Assembly (NCBI GenBank): GCA_021613535.1 | Contig: CP075492.1 | Span: forward strand, 3,720,001-3,784,000 | Length of the DNA: 64,000 nt | Direction: 5' to 3' | DNA from: Adineta vaga | Lineage: Eukaryota > Rotifera | Shown here: positions 33,507 through 47,097 of the stretch, one piece after another | Numbering within the stretch: position 1 is the stretch's first letter | How the letters are laid out: every line of letters starts with the position of its first letter | Position numbers and translations under genes: made by a program | Notes under the pieces: generated by a model | What the model was told of the DNA's origin: nothing | The model's database searches: none | The model's input: only the letters and a program-made list of their open reading frames with translations

Positions 33507-36315
33507 ACATCTTGATATATATTTTCTATTAGCTAATTAATTATTTATCTTATTAGATCATTGAATAATAAATTCATAGAATCATGTCTTTTTACTTTTT
33601 TTTCAAAATATAATCTTTCTGAAAAGGAGTACATATTGCACAACATTTGCATTGTTTTTATTGGAAAAAAACAATAATTCAATGGCAATATGTATATATG
33701 ATAGTTTATTAATCAGGAAAAAAAGAGAAGGATACGTATTTCGTCGATCGAAAACTTGAACATCTGCTGAAAAATTCGGTATTCGCTGAGTGAGTGTTGT
33801 TCGATCTGTCGTATAAACAATAAGTGAAATATTTAAATGGAATTCATTAAGAAGATCTATAATGTTCAGAACATTTTTCGATCGATTCATCTGGATATTC
33901 TCCAAGACAAAAGGAAAAAGTTTATTTATCGTTGTTTAATATCTTTTATATTTTCTTCGAGGTATATGTTCTTGTTTCATTCAATGTTGGTGTAAATCGA
34001 ATTAATAGAGATCAAAAAATAGTACGAACTATTCTCATAGAATCGGCAGTTGTCATTTGATTTATCTGTGACCAAACGATGGCTAGTTTAAAGAGTGTAC
34101 TCGCGGTATTCGAAGTGGTTTCCGATTAGTTACAATCCATTATTTAGCTTGCTCAATACTCTGAACAACTATACTGAGGTTGGCCAAACTCTTTCATTAA
34201 AATTGTAGAAAGAAAAACTTTTTGAATTTCAAAACAGAAATGATCGTGAGAAAAAGTTTCTTCATGTTTACTTTACAAACCAAAATATCATTGAAAAGAT
34301 TGACAACAATACTTTATATGCAGAGTTCATATATGTAAAGTACTCGAAGAATTACATTTACCCTTGTTACATTAGAAGAACAATTCGATTCAATATTTTC
34401 TTTGACTGAATGACTAGGAATTTTTCGAATATTTTTTAAAAGAATATCACGTCATTTTGAGTCAGTTTACAAGCATACGTAGCAGTGAAATTTTTTATAT
34501 CAATTCAATATATTTTACATTGTGAATCATTTTTGAAAATGATCAGTGGATGATGGTCGACCGAAGCGAAACTGATCAGTATACAAATTAGTATGAGAAG
34601 CAGCTATACCGAACCTCCTGATTTCTTCGTTTTTCTTAGTCAAGATTTACTGGACCCTTCTCGTTTATTGAAATTCGGTGGAGAGAACGAGAAAATAATC
34701 AGAACTGACTAGGTTTTTATTAATTCTTTCTGTGTGGAATGTTTTTTGTAAACCAGCTTTTAGCCGCATATTGTTTTCCGATAACAATAGCAGAAACAAG
34801 ACGAAATCCGATTTAGCTGAAGTAGAATTCCGAAATAAATGAACATTCATTTAATATCTACAGAATTTTGTGTTTATGTTTTACAAAATCGACTGTACTC
34901 AGAGAAATCTAATCGTTTTAGTAATTAATTAATTACATACTTTCTGCCTTATGTTTTTGTTTTATATTAATCGAGAAGTTAATATTCATTTGCTAATAAT
35001 TGTCCATAAAATAAATATAGAAATAAATTTTATGCAATAATCATTTCTTTTAGTTTTTTTTAGTTATATGAAATTCTTTTATGATCACTTTGTGATGAAA
35101 GGGGGACACGTCTGTAAACTTATAGGCGTATACTGAGTCGAAAGTTAAATATTATTCTAATTTTCATATAAAAGAGTGTTGAAAGAATAAACTATTTATT
35201 TCTTTGTCTGTAGTTGCATTTCACTGATTGATCGGAAGATATTTAAGAAAAAATGAGATCGTTTAACCTAATACTTGACTAAAATAGAGTCAAGGATAGG
35301 AAATCTGAATTAGACAATAGTTTAAAAAGAATGGGTCCTATTGTTTGGGACGAAGAAACATGTTTCCTTCTACAAAAAAAAACAACAATTTTTGGTAGGG
35401 GTTCAACAATGAATAGTTGGAGTCGTTGAGCTCGAATATGAGGTCAACTTTTTTGCAAACTGGATGAATAAAAAGCTCAGTAACAGGTTACATTGAAGAA
35501 AATAAAGGTATACGAATTTGCAACATATGATAAATCCTTTTTTTCATTTATGAAGTGTCACAGAAACGAAAAAAGGTTTATGGTCTCGTCAAATACGGCT
35601 ATAAGTGGGTTTGTCATACGTTGCAAACTCATAAACTCTCTTTTCGTTTGTTAAAACATCAAAAACGATTTTACCGTTGATAATTCTGCGCTTTTTTTAC
35701 AGTTTAGAACATGGATTCTATTAGAAAAACTTGAGCGAGTCTTCAGAGTGTAAGCAGTATCGTAAAAATTGTATAAACACTCTTGTATATCAAAATTCAT
35801 TAGTTTTACTTATAGAAATGCTTGTTTATTTGAGAGATAAATGTATCCTAATGGTGTCAATGGCAAAAGTTTTCATAATGTAAATATCAGGGTAGAAGTG
35901 ATACGTGGGTTCCGGTAGTTTCTACATCATATTAACTAGATAAATGACTTCCAAACATCTATTTTAATTATCCATTGAAACCTTAAACATAATTGACGCA
36001 TACGTTAATAAAACATGGAGCAATTTTGTTTTTCTTCGTTGCTCTTTCTACACTATGGAATGTCGATGTTGAATATGTTTTTCTTTTACGCAAATAGTTG
36101 TATCCACGTGAGTACATCACAGAGTATTGCGCTCTCACCTCAATTATTTTCTGTCGTTTCTACGTTCTTTTGACGACAGTTGTTTTAATTTATAGCACAT
36201 CTGAAATTCAGTGTTCTTTCCTTCTGGAGAAAAAACAAATAGAATTCCGTCTAATCTAACGTTTCTTGTCTTTATTATCGAAGAAGAAAAGAATGCTTTT
36301 TGTTCTATTTTAGAC
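33507..36315. other. Long intergenic stretch, 2.8 kb, no gene recognised
   Basis: Only short, composition-driven frames without domain signal are present (for example the minus-strand 100-codon frame at 33603-33905). No inverted or direct repeat ends were noticed. AT-rich throughout. The last 100 bp lead into the start of the HATPase gene at 36316. Confidence 0.5.
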
Positions 36316-39300
36316 ATGAGTACTAAAGAGACAAGTTTAGAACGATGTATCAAAGATCTATCAGCTAAAAACACCGATTATAAATACCCTGAACAAGCCA
36401 TAAATCAAGCAGAATCATTAAAATCTTTATCAAGTGATTTATATACCGATAATATTCGATTTATTTATGAATTAATACAAAATGCAGATGATGCTCAAGC
36501 AAAACATATTGTTTTAGCAACACTATCCGGCAAGTATTTAGTCATCGCTCATAATGGTAAGTAGGATGTATAATTTATTACATTCTTATCTAAAATATAG
36601 AATAATATATAGGAAAAACATTTGATGAAAAAGATTTACAAGGTCTATGTGGTATTAATAATGGAACGAAAAAAAAAGATCTAAATAAAACTGGTTATAA
36701 AGGTCTAGGATTTAAAGCTGTTTTTGGCAAATCTGATCATGTTCTTATTTATTCGAATGGAGAATATTTTCGTTTTGATGCATCGTATCGAATTCAATGG
36801 ATTCAACAATGGGGAACAATAGATCAACAAACATGGGAGAAAGAAAATGATCGACAGTTTATTTATCCTTGGCAAATCAATCCTGTTTGGACAACTGAAA
36901 ATGAGATTCCACATTTGATTCAAACGTTTATTAATTCAAGAAAAAAACTAATGAATGTCGCTTATATAATTCAATTAACTAATATCGAAGAGATTTATTC
37001 CGCTATTGATCAATTAAAACAACAACCGTATATGTTTCTTTTTCTTCGAAATATATCTGAATTGACATTTCAAACTCAATCAGTCAATATTATTTCAATT
37101 GCTCGACATTCAAGTCATGGCTTAAAACACGTTTCGATCAATAAACAAATCGATTCACAATGGATTATCAAACGAATTGAATTAGATGTTCCAGATGATG
37201 TACGAAAGAAACTCATTGTCGATTCGAAAGCACCGGAAAAATTACAATCGATCAAGCGAGCTGAAATGTTTTTAGCTGCAAAATATGCCGATATGAATAA
37301 TGGAGGAATAGAAAAGTTATCTGACCAAGATTCGATTCTTTTTTCTTATTTACCAACAAAAATTTTCGAATATAAATTTCCTGTTTTAATCAATGCAAAT
37401 TTTCTAACAAATGTCAATCGAGAACAAATTCATACAGGTAAATTTCATTCACTGTCATTCTTATTCGTTTTTCAATTGATTATTTTTTTTTACTCGATTA
37501 GATTCTATTTGGAATCAATGGTTATTTGAAAAGATTGGTTGTGAAATTTTTCAATGGATAACAGAATTAGTTAAAGATCCGAAATTTCGTTATCAAGCTT
37601 ACCGACTAATTCCATCATATTTAACTTCAATGAATAATCTACTATCCAAACGTTTCAACGAGTCATTCACAACAACTATTACAAACTGTCGGTTTATTTT
37701 GAATAGAAAAAATAAATTATTAAAGGTACGCTAGCCATAGTCATAGCATTGATTGTTAACAGACAGTTCTATGAGTGAAACAATGCATTTTAACATTCTC
37801 AACCAAACGCTATGCTGTAATATATGAATTCTATTTAGATAAATGAAGCTATGATGGATTTAACAACACTGTCGAATCAATCATCATTCATCGATGTCAA
37901 TTCAATGCGTCAATATATCATTAATAACACAAGAGATTCCTATTATGCTGATTATCCTTTCATTGATTATGATCCAAATTTAGCACAGATTGGTGTTCAA
38001 CAATTCACTTGGGAACAATGTATTGATATGTTTAAATCGAATATATTTCTTAAAACACACTCTCCCGAACAAAATCGACGAATGATTGAATATTTTTATT
38101 TAAAATTTTCGAAATCAAATTCAAATAATAAAGATATTCATATTGAACAAATACCATTTCTTATGGATCAAAATTATAATTTACAATTAATTAAAAATAT
38201 TTATTTTCCAGCAGAAATCATTGATAATAATGCAACGAGTGATTCCGATGATTTATTTGTCAATAAAATTATTTTTGACTGGTTAAATGAAAAGACTCAA
38301 CGTGTAATAAAACAATGGTTACAAACATTAGGTGTAATTGAACGTACTGATTTAAGTTTTCTATCGAAAACGATTATTCCCAATGCATCAACTTATGCAA
38401 CATTAGAAAATACATTTAAAACGATAAGAATGTTATTTCTATTATTTCAAAAACATGATATTGACAAAAAAGAATTGAATCAATTAAAAAAATTAAAATT
38501 ATTAACAACAGGTGGAAATTTCCTAGCAGCAGATCAATGTTTTTTCTGTGATCAATATAAACCAAGATCACCACTTGAAGATTATCTGAAAACAAAGGAA
38601 GATAGATTTCTTTCTTTCGATTATGTTATCAATAGTAATATCAAAAAAGGAAATGATGATCTAGCTGAATGGCGAAGATTTTTTATTATGATGGGTGTTC
38701 AAGAAGAATTACATCCTATTGTATTCAATCGAAAACTAACACTTTATGAAGCGAAAGAATATGGCTTTCATGACAACTATTTATTGATTCGATCGCCCGA
38801 TGAAAAACATACCGTCGATGCTTATTCTGGACTATCAACGATCGCATTCATTCGACATACAGAAAGTAAGACTATTGATTTTCTCAGCCGGAAATATTAT
38901 TATTCTATATGTAAGAATGTCACACCATTGTTTTTTACATTAAGATAATCACGATTTTGCAAAATTCTTTTGGTCATATGTGATAACGAATATTAGCGTA
39001 GAAACCTTAGCTCAAAACATCCGAATCTATTGGGGTCATGCTGGTAGAAAAGGCGCAACGGAAGGCACTCAATTAGATGATGATTATTATGTAAGTTGGT
39101 TTGTGAAAAATATCAAATGTATACCAACAACAAATGAAACATGTGAATTAGCAAGTCATATATTTGCTGATGTTAAAGAATTGAGAGAATTATGTGGTAA
39201 ATATATGATATTTTCTGTTATAACTTTCCCAAAAGATAGAACAACTTGGAATCATATATTCGATTTTAAAACAAAACTTTCTAGTTCTGATTATTTCGAA

Positions 39301-41018
39301 TTACTTCGACAAATTCATAAAGATGAGAAAAATATTCATGAAAATATCGATCGTATACAAATGATCTATCATCATATATTAAAAGAAATCTATTTTTGGT
39401 CATCAGAAGAACAAAATACAATAAAAAGAAAAGCTAAATCATTGTATTTATTGAGCGAAAATGGTCAGTGGGAATTAGCATGTGATTTGTACGTTTATAT
39501 GGAAGGAAATGTATTAAATAATAATTTAAATGATGCAATTCCATGTTTAAAATTGGATTTTAAGCATCGAAATCATTTACATTTAAAACAATTTTTGGAT
39601 TTACTTGGTGTCAAACAGATTCGAATGAATGATTTTAAACTTGCTGATAAACAATCATCTCCTGCTGAACATTTTCGACAAAAATTAATTGAAATTTCGC
39701 CGTTCTTGAAGAAATGGTTGAAATATTTATCATTTCAATCGAAGATTATTTTAGAGATCGATGAAAAAATTCAGCAAGATAATGATTTTATCGAATCAGA
39801 TTCTTTAGAATTATTTTATCATCAAAAACTTGTTCAAAAAACAAATGTTTATTATGATTTTAAGCATAAACAATTATATATTCGACGTCCATGCGATAGT
39901 GAAACTACATTGATTGAACTTCCATACAAATTATGTCAACTATTGAATATAAATGGATTTGAAAAACATATTCGATTTTTATTAAAAGCAACAATTGAAG
40001 AAATAAAAGCACATTTCATTGCAAATTCAATTTCAGTACCAACAAAAAAAGATATTGTTATTTTAGAATTGTCATCTAAATCTGGTAGACAACGATTTTA
40101 ATTCATCATGAAAAATTTCTTTCTTTCCATTAGAGTCCAAATCATCTACAACACCGACAACTTCCACCCCACTACCCAACGCATCCAATCTTCCAGCAGC
40201 TATTCCTGAACCATCAAAATCTGATTCTACTCTTACCAAAACGGAGTCAAGTATTGAGCAACAGTCGAAACCTACTAAAACAACAGATAGACAACATCAG
40301 ATGACTAATACTACTATTGGCAAACAATCGTCTTATCAATACGTTCCACCATACTGTCCGGAACCTATTTACGGTATTTATAACTTTATTAAATACTATT
40401 TTTTGATTGTTTCTATATAAATATTTCATTTTTATCATTGCAGGACTACAACAAGTACCATATCCATTCGCAGAGAATTGTGAGATGTCATCAGCATCGG
40501 TTTTTATCGAAACAAGAAATGCGCATGTTGATGATATAGAATTAATTGATGTATCGTCTATAACACCATCAGATGTCATATTCTTTGAAAATCAATCGAA
40601 TGGAAATGAAGTATTAAATACTTTAGACTTAATCACTGGACGGATGGGTGAAGAAATGGTGTACAAATATTTATTAGATAAATATAGTCATCATCGAAAT
40701 TCGGTATGTATCAAATGGGAAAATGGACATGGCGAAACATTTAAACCTCATGACATATTGTTAATTCAAAATGGAATTACATATTTCATAGAAGTGAAGT
40801 CAACACGAACATATAATCAGCATTTATTTCCATTATCAATCAGTCAAATTGAAGCATTTTCAAAATATAAAGAAAATTATTTCATATACCGGGTTTATGT
40901 CGATGAAAGGAAATTCATCATCCTAGATAATATTCGATGGCGTTTAATGGAAAAACAGCATTTGTCTTGCTTTTTGAAAATCACACCAGCATTACCTAAC
41001 GAAACTATTTCATCATGA
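36316..41018 (+). CDS. Sacsin/NO VEIN-like HSP90-type ATPase with C-terminal DUF3883-type domain
   Basis: Seven exons join in frame: 36316-36556, 36613-37437, 37502-37725, 37839-38865, 38945-40084, 40134-40373 and 40444-41018, giving 1,423 residues. The N-terminus is a GHKL ATPase: FIYELIQNADDAQAKHIVLA carries the Mg-binding Asn and IAHNGKTFDEKDL the second motif. GYKGLGFKAVFG supplies the glycine-rich lid. A long helical middle follows with no named domain. A Ser/Thr/Pro-rich linker (exon 6) leads to a C-terminal domain with GRMGEEMVYKYLL and then DILLIQNGITYFIEVKSTR. This E-x-K strand pattern is that of DUF3883 (NO VEIN C-terminal, nuclease-like fold). Plant NO VEIN and bacterial defence-associated proteins share the ATPase plus DUF3883 layout. 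The start ATG at 36316 precedes the domain by about 45 residues. Confidence 0.8.
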
Positions 41019-41462
41019 AACTCAAGTGATACTTCTCAGTTTTCTTTGTAATTAATCATTTCCAATATAAAATATTTATATTTTCGTCAAGAATTAAATC
41101 TATCGAAGTTATACATATAAACTTAATTTTATTTGAGTTGTCTCATAAGAAATTTGTGCATTGTTGTTGAGGTTTGCAAAGAAAAACAAATGCCTTATAA
41201 TTACTGTTCTGTTTTACATCTTTTTTTACTTCGCCTTGAAAGAAACGACTATTACTCGCATCATATTCATTTCTCTTAAAACTTGTTTCAAACACGTCTG
41301 GCAGCTTCAAATTTAGCTAACTGCTTTTTTTCTTACATGCCATATTATGTTGTTTCCAACAAACATTTTATATAATTAAAAAAAAAAGTTTCACATTTTT
41401 TTCCTATGGTAATAGTCAAATACCTTTAGTCATTTCTTTGTGAACTACCTGTCAGTTTTATA
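41019..41462. other. Intergenic, no gene recognised
   Basis: AT-rich spacer; presumed 3' UTR of the ATPase gene and promoter of the next gene. Confidence 0.55.
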
Positions 41463-44400
41463 ATGGATAATTTTCAAATCATTCGCCAACGTTTAGGCGA
41501 CCTAAACTATTTTGATTCGAAAACAGAAGATATTCATATGAAAAGAAATGAAATCCTTTCGACAAGAATTTATATTTTGCTTCTGCTGATCATCGTAATT
41601 CTTTTTGGATTATACATATCATTAATTTCCCAAACAAGTATCATCACTATTCAAAGACCAACACAAGAACAAATCGAACAATTGAAGATTAAATATGCAA
41701 ATAAATTACAATGTCCATGTAAACAAATATCGATTTCATATAGGCGATTTATCGAGATCAATCCACGATTTGATGAAATTTGTCTTTCAGAATTTGTTAG
41801 TCAAAAATGGATTGATTATTTATTTTATGAAAATACAAGTTATTATTTTCAATTAGATTTTCGTCATAGTGCATCATCAAAATTTCAAATTCTTCGAACC
41901 TTATGTCAGCAAGCTCAACTTACAATAAATGATAGTCTGGAACAATTCTATTCTACTCAATTTTTCAGTAATCAATTGATTCCCAGAAATATTTTTGATG
42001 TTCAAATAGATTCGTTTTTTGGTTTATTTAAACTGACAACAGAGTCATTATTTCGAACTTTATTAAAATTAATTCGACATACCATCACATCGAATGAATT
42101 ATTTTCAGGTATTGAAATGCATTTTGTACTTCAAGTTTATTCCCGGCGTTATCTATACATTTATATGGATAATATTTACTATTATCAAGAATATGAACAA
42201 GAAAAATGGTTTGATTGTTACTGTGATGATTTTACGATATGTGAATTACCTGAAGGTATTTATTCGAATATGAACATGTACGATTATGCTGGTTCGTATT
42301 GGAGTAATAATACATATGTCAATGCAAGTACAAATGTAATAAATGCAACTTTTTCAATTCCTGGCATGTTTGCTAGTTGTAAACATATCGAATCCTTAAT
42401 GCATTCAACAAGTGAATGTTTATCGGACCAATTGTGTTTAAATCAAATTGGTTCCTCTATTAATTTTTCTCTAATACCAATTAGCTCTTTTTCAGTACTC
42501 AATCAATCGTATTTAAAACGTAATCAGACAATGGAAATACTAGCAAATGATTTATTTGTCGAAGATTGGATTATCAGTAAATCTTATCAAGCCTATTTTG
42601 ATCAGTGTCAACCACTATATTGTCAATTTATCGACACCGAAAAATATACTTTTATCTATGTTTTAACAGCCGTAATTTCTCTCTATGGTGGACTTCGAGG
42701 ATTACTTGCTTATTTTATTCCAGTTACTATTGCTTTCATTAGAAAGAAGAAAATACAATCATCAGTAACTAATACTGTTGTTATCGTTCATAGTAAATAA
42801 TTCTTCCCATCATTGTCAACAAAAACATTGAATACCTTTTCTTTTTCTATCTATTTAGTATCGAGATTGACTCGGTTTTTAATGATATTTCGATCTGTAA
42901 GATCATCAATTGTGCGATTGAATATATTCAATAGTTATTCGTCTGATGAACATATACAAAGAAATGAAATAATTATATCAAAAATATATTTAATTGCTTT
43001 AATAATCTGCTTAATTGGTTTTGGTACTTCAATATACATAGAAAATCAATCGAAAACATTATATATTTATAATCCAACACGTCTTCAATTTGAACAATTC
43101 AAAAATCAATCTGTTACTGACCTACAATGTCCTTGCAGTAAAATTTCCAATAAATATTCTCGATTTCTTAGTGTTAATCCAACTTATCATCAGATCTGTA
43201 ATAGTGTTTTTGTTTCCAATTTATGGTATAATTCTTATGAAATTTGGGACATCCCGTTTCCATGCGCTTATCCATCATTTGCAAATTTAGCATCGTTTTA
43301 CTTTTCATTTCTCTCCATTTTTTGTCAAACAGCACATCAAACAATTTATAGTAACCTTGCACAAATTGACTCAACGGATTATGTAACATCAGAAGTTATT
43401 CTTGAAAATCAATTTAATAATGAAATGATATCATTCATTGAACTATTTCAAACAAGATTACAAACATCTTTTCGTGGACAATTAAGTTTAATTCAAACAG
43501 TTATTTTCACCAATCAAATTATCTCATCAAAAGCAACAAATGTACTTTTTTATGTAGATACTGTGAATGGTACTGCTAGAGTAGATCCACATTTAACTAC
43601 TCATGATAATTGTACTTGTGGAACTAATCCAAAATGTCATACAAATATTACCTTATGTTCAGCAAATAGATTGAATTCTATCCAAGGTATGTATGTCGGC
43701 TGTTTTATGGTTGATTCATTATTAATATCAACAATGGAATGTTTCTTTAATCAAACATGTATAGATGTAATCAAATCTTATATGATAAATACTTCAGAAT
43801 TATATCAACAATTAGATATATTGAATAGTTCTGTAATCAGTACATATAAAACGAATGAAACAATTGGAACACTTGTTGGCAATCTATTTATTGAAAAATG
43901 GAATGAATTCTATTCATATGAACAATATTATAATCAATGTGGACCAGCATTTTGTTCGTATACAATTCAACAACATCCTGATCTGATTTATGTATTAGCA
44001 AAATTAATTGGTTTATATGGAGGTTTAACTTTTCTTCTGGGTTTTATAATCCCACATATCGTAATAATATTCCGAAGAAAGAGAGATCAATATTCAAGTA
44101 AAATCTTTTCTTTAATATTTGATCATTTCGATTGATTTTTCATCTAGGTCTCTCCTTAACAGATCGATTTGGTAGTTATTATCAATTGACTAAAGCGAAA
44201 TTGATTCAAATGAATTTATTCGAAAGTAATCGAACAGATGAAGAACATGTTCGAAAAGAACTCTTTACAACCCGATTATATATTCTCATTTTTATGCTTA
44301 TACTATTTACATTAGTTTTATATACATCATTGATTCCGAAATCAATTACAGTAAATATTTCATTAACATATCTAAATCATTATCAACAACTTCAAATCAA

Positions 44401-45364
44401 ATATGAAAATACATTAGTTTGTCCTTGTAATGAAATTGTCGTTTCATATCGAGATTTTCTTGATCTTCAACCCAGTTTTCATGAAATTTGTCGATCAGAT
44501 TTTATAAGTCAACAATGGATTGAATATTTATACGATGAAGAATATTACAATAATCAAAATTATCAAGCAACAGCATCAGCACAATTTCAAGTTCTTGCTT
44601 ATTTATGTAAATTAACAGAAGAAACAATTCGAATTGGTCTCATACAATTCTATGCAACAAAATTAATAACAAATGAATTTCCTTCCTATTCATTATTTCA
44701 AAATCAAACAGATGCGATTGTTAAAATTTTTCAAAAATCTCTTTCACAAATATTCAAACGACCATTTGATATGACACGAGAGATTATTCAAGGTAATGCT
44801 TTCATGTCTGTTTATCAAACTAACTGGAAATTTACAATTCTAAAAACAACTAATTGGTCACCAATTTATACAAATCCAATTACTTATAATCATTCATGTA
44901 GTTGCGGAACATCATCGAAATGTATTGAATCAGTTCGAATTAATAATACGATTGTTGATGGATTATACATTGGTTGTTATCCAGTTGATACAATGTTACA
45001 ATCATCACTTCAATGTTTTTATAATCAGACATGTTTACAAATGATTTTATCGTATTTTGGAGAAGTACCTGAAAATATGACATTTCGAAGACTTTCAATA
45101 AAAAATCGTTTTGGAATAAATGAAAAAATTGAACAAATGGTCGATCGATTATTTCTTGATCAATGGTTTATTAATCGATCATATGAAAATTATTTTCGAA
45201 AATGTCAACCAACATACTGTACTTATTCATATATACAAAATTTTGATATACTTTATATTATCACAACAATCCTCAGTCTCTATGATGGATTAACTGTTCT
45301 GTTGAAATTTCTTGTACCTTTTTTGATTTATTTAATCTTTCGAATTTCTTGCAAAAGACAATGA
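41463..45364 (+). CDS. Six-helix membrane protein made of three fused paralogous units
   Basis: Three long exons, 41463-42792, 42859-44097 and 44148-45364, join in phase 1 to 1,261 residues. Each exon encodes one unit of about 410-440 residues: a short cytoplasmic segment (RNEIL/RNEII/RKELF), TM1, an extracellular domain of about 300 residues, then TM2 with the signature LYGGL or LYDGL. The extracellular domains share QCPC/VCPC, a ...FHEIC.S.FVS..W segment, CSCG.. and a YVGC or YIGC turn, a C-x-N-x-x-C pair (CFYNQTC, CFFNQTC) and an NQCGPAFCSY-like end, suggesting conserved disulphides. Introns of 66 and 50 nt remove the apparent stop codons between units. The family is not one I can name; it looks like a lineage-specific surface protein. 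If the introns were not spliced there would be three separate two-helix proteins. Confidence 0.75.
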
Positions 45365-45658
45365 GAAGGTTATTTTCATCATAATAGAATAAAGGATTGC
45401 ACCATACAAACTATTGACATTCCTGTGTTGTCAGAAAGTAACAAATATCGTATTATTCACTTTCTGTCTTTCTTTCTTACTAGTTAGCTATAACTTATGT
45501 GTTGACTGATTCATCGATCTATACTTTCATTTCGATGATGCAATATCCAACGGAAAACAATGACACGTGTTTTACTCAACGATGATTCATTTTAAGTTTC
45601 TTCTTGGGTATATAATACGAGTAAATGAGTCTTTTTCGTCAGTAATAAACGTCGTTAA
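45365..45658. other. Spacer and promoter region
   Basis: About 290 bp with no gene; contains the TATA-like motif listed at 45609-45615. Confidence 0.5.
45609..45615 (+). promoter_or_regulatory. TATA-box-like element
   Basis: TATATAA lies 44 bp before the ATG at 45659 of the small two-exon gene. The position suits a core promoter with a very short leader. Confidence 0.4.
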
Positions 45659-46029
45659 ATGGCAAGAATAGCTTTACGATCAGCTGAACAAAACTGGAAT
45701 ATTGGTGGTAGTAGTGATGAAGAATGGAAAGGATGGCATCATGTAGAATCTCAAGATAATTTCTGGGGATGTGGAAATAACATTGGAATGACTTTACAAA
45801 AAGGTAGGAGACTGTCTACTAATTGATTTTGTCACCATTTCTTTTGATTATAGGTGATATGACTTGTACATATCGTGCTTCATATTATCATCCCGATTTT
45901 AGTTTGGTGAAATTAAATGGTAAATCAGCGAGTGGTTCATTTGCTTATGATCGCAGTAAATCAAAAGCTGAAGTATATAATGCATTCGTCGATTTTATTG
46001 AGAAACAAATTACGGAACAAAATGCATAA
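45659..46029 (+). CDS. Small protein of unknown function (two exons)
   Basis: Exons 45659-45803 and 45854-46029 join in phase 1 across a 50-nt intron, giving 106 residues. No signal peptide or membrane segment. The first exon is Trp- and Gly-rich (WNIGGSSDEEWKGWHHVE, then NFWGCGNNIG). The second gives TCTYRASYYHPDFSLVKLNG and a charged C-terminus (IEKQITEQ). Two cysteines only. I do not recognise the family. Clean splice signals, an upstream TATA motif and a balanced codon use support a real gene. Confidence 0.6.
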
Positions 46030-46509
46030 TAGATCGATAAAGACAATTCCATAATTCTAATTAATCATTTTCTGTTGCAAATAAAGACACAAAAAGATAC
46101 GACTGTTCTTTTTTGTATTCGATTTCATTCGATAAGAATCATGACTGAAGAATGTAGGTCAAGTTATATATCTCTTTTTTGTTCCTGAGACAATTCAACA
46201 ATAAGAAATGATACAGAAGTAGATTCGTTCGAATTTCACGATATTTAATATAAACAATATCAGAATAGCCAATACATACCATTTTACCTTTTGTATACGT
46301 ATTTCTTACATACATGGGTTTGAGCGTATAATTAAATTTAGAAAAAGGGCATTTTGTGAATAAGGATTTAAATTGAAAAGAATCTCACCTCCAATTGACA
46401 TTTCAGTACAAGGAATATTTTCTTTCTTATACCTACCGACATGAGATCGAATGATTCCAGTGTTTAACCGTAGCACGAAATATATTTTCTTTTTATGCAT
46501 CAAATAGAA
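46030..46509. other. Intergenic, no gene recognised
   Basis: AT-rich spacer; AATAAA-like signal near 46080 for the small gene. Confidence 0.5.
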
Positions 46510-47097
46510 AAGAGAGCTATACTGAATAGCACAACATTACCAACAGTGGTGTTCGGTTTAATTTGCGAAGTCAATCGAATTAGTGTTTATATATGGCCTG
46601 TCTTAATAACATTAATAACGCTAACAAATAGGATGACTATTATCGTGCTCTCTTATCGACCACTTCGATCATATCATCAGTATGGATCGTTTATGTGCAA
46701 GTTCAGTATCAGTATGGTTACGTAGATTTATTACTGTATATGTAGCACAATGAGCGATTATTATTACTAGTTTTATAATACTAATTTCTATGATCCCATT
46801 TCTTGTTGGGATGACGATAAAAATCAATGTTCACAATATTCATCAACACTCATTTCTATTTAACTGTCTATATAGTCGAGTTATTTTGTATTATGTAATT
46901 GAACCATTGATATTGATTATATTTTGTTCGAATCGTCGTTTTGCAGACAATCAATTAACTTGTGTTGTAATTGTTCAAATTGGTATACATTTACTCTTTT
47001 CTTTACCTGCTGATGTTACTTATATAATGACAACATTCGTTTTTGGTATTCGAATAGTATCTGTTTTGAGGCAACTGCGTTTCGGGAAGAATTTCTA
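46510..47097 (+). pseudogene. Decayed rhodopsin-like receptor gene
   Basis: Two frames hold receptor-like pieces. 46585-46720 encodes a TM1-like stretch (IWPVLITLITLTNRMTIIVL) with an N in the GN position replaced by a degenerate TNR. 46790-47097 encodes later helices (PFLVGMTIKINVHN, YYVIEPLILIIFCSN, then NQLTCVVIVQIGIHLLFSLP). The TM2-TM3 region is deleted, stop codons separate the pieces, and no DRY-like motif is left. Related to the divergent receptor family of this genome rather than an exact copy of either intact receptor in the window. Confidence 0.6.

Noticed and set aside
42813-45364. Three independent membrane-protein genes
   Set aside because: The second and third units lack good start codons at their beginnings but have acceptor sites in the right phase; fusion by splicing explains this better.
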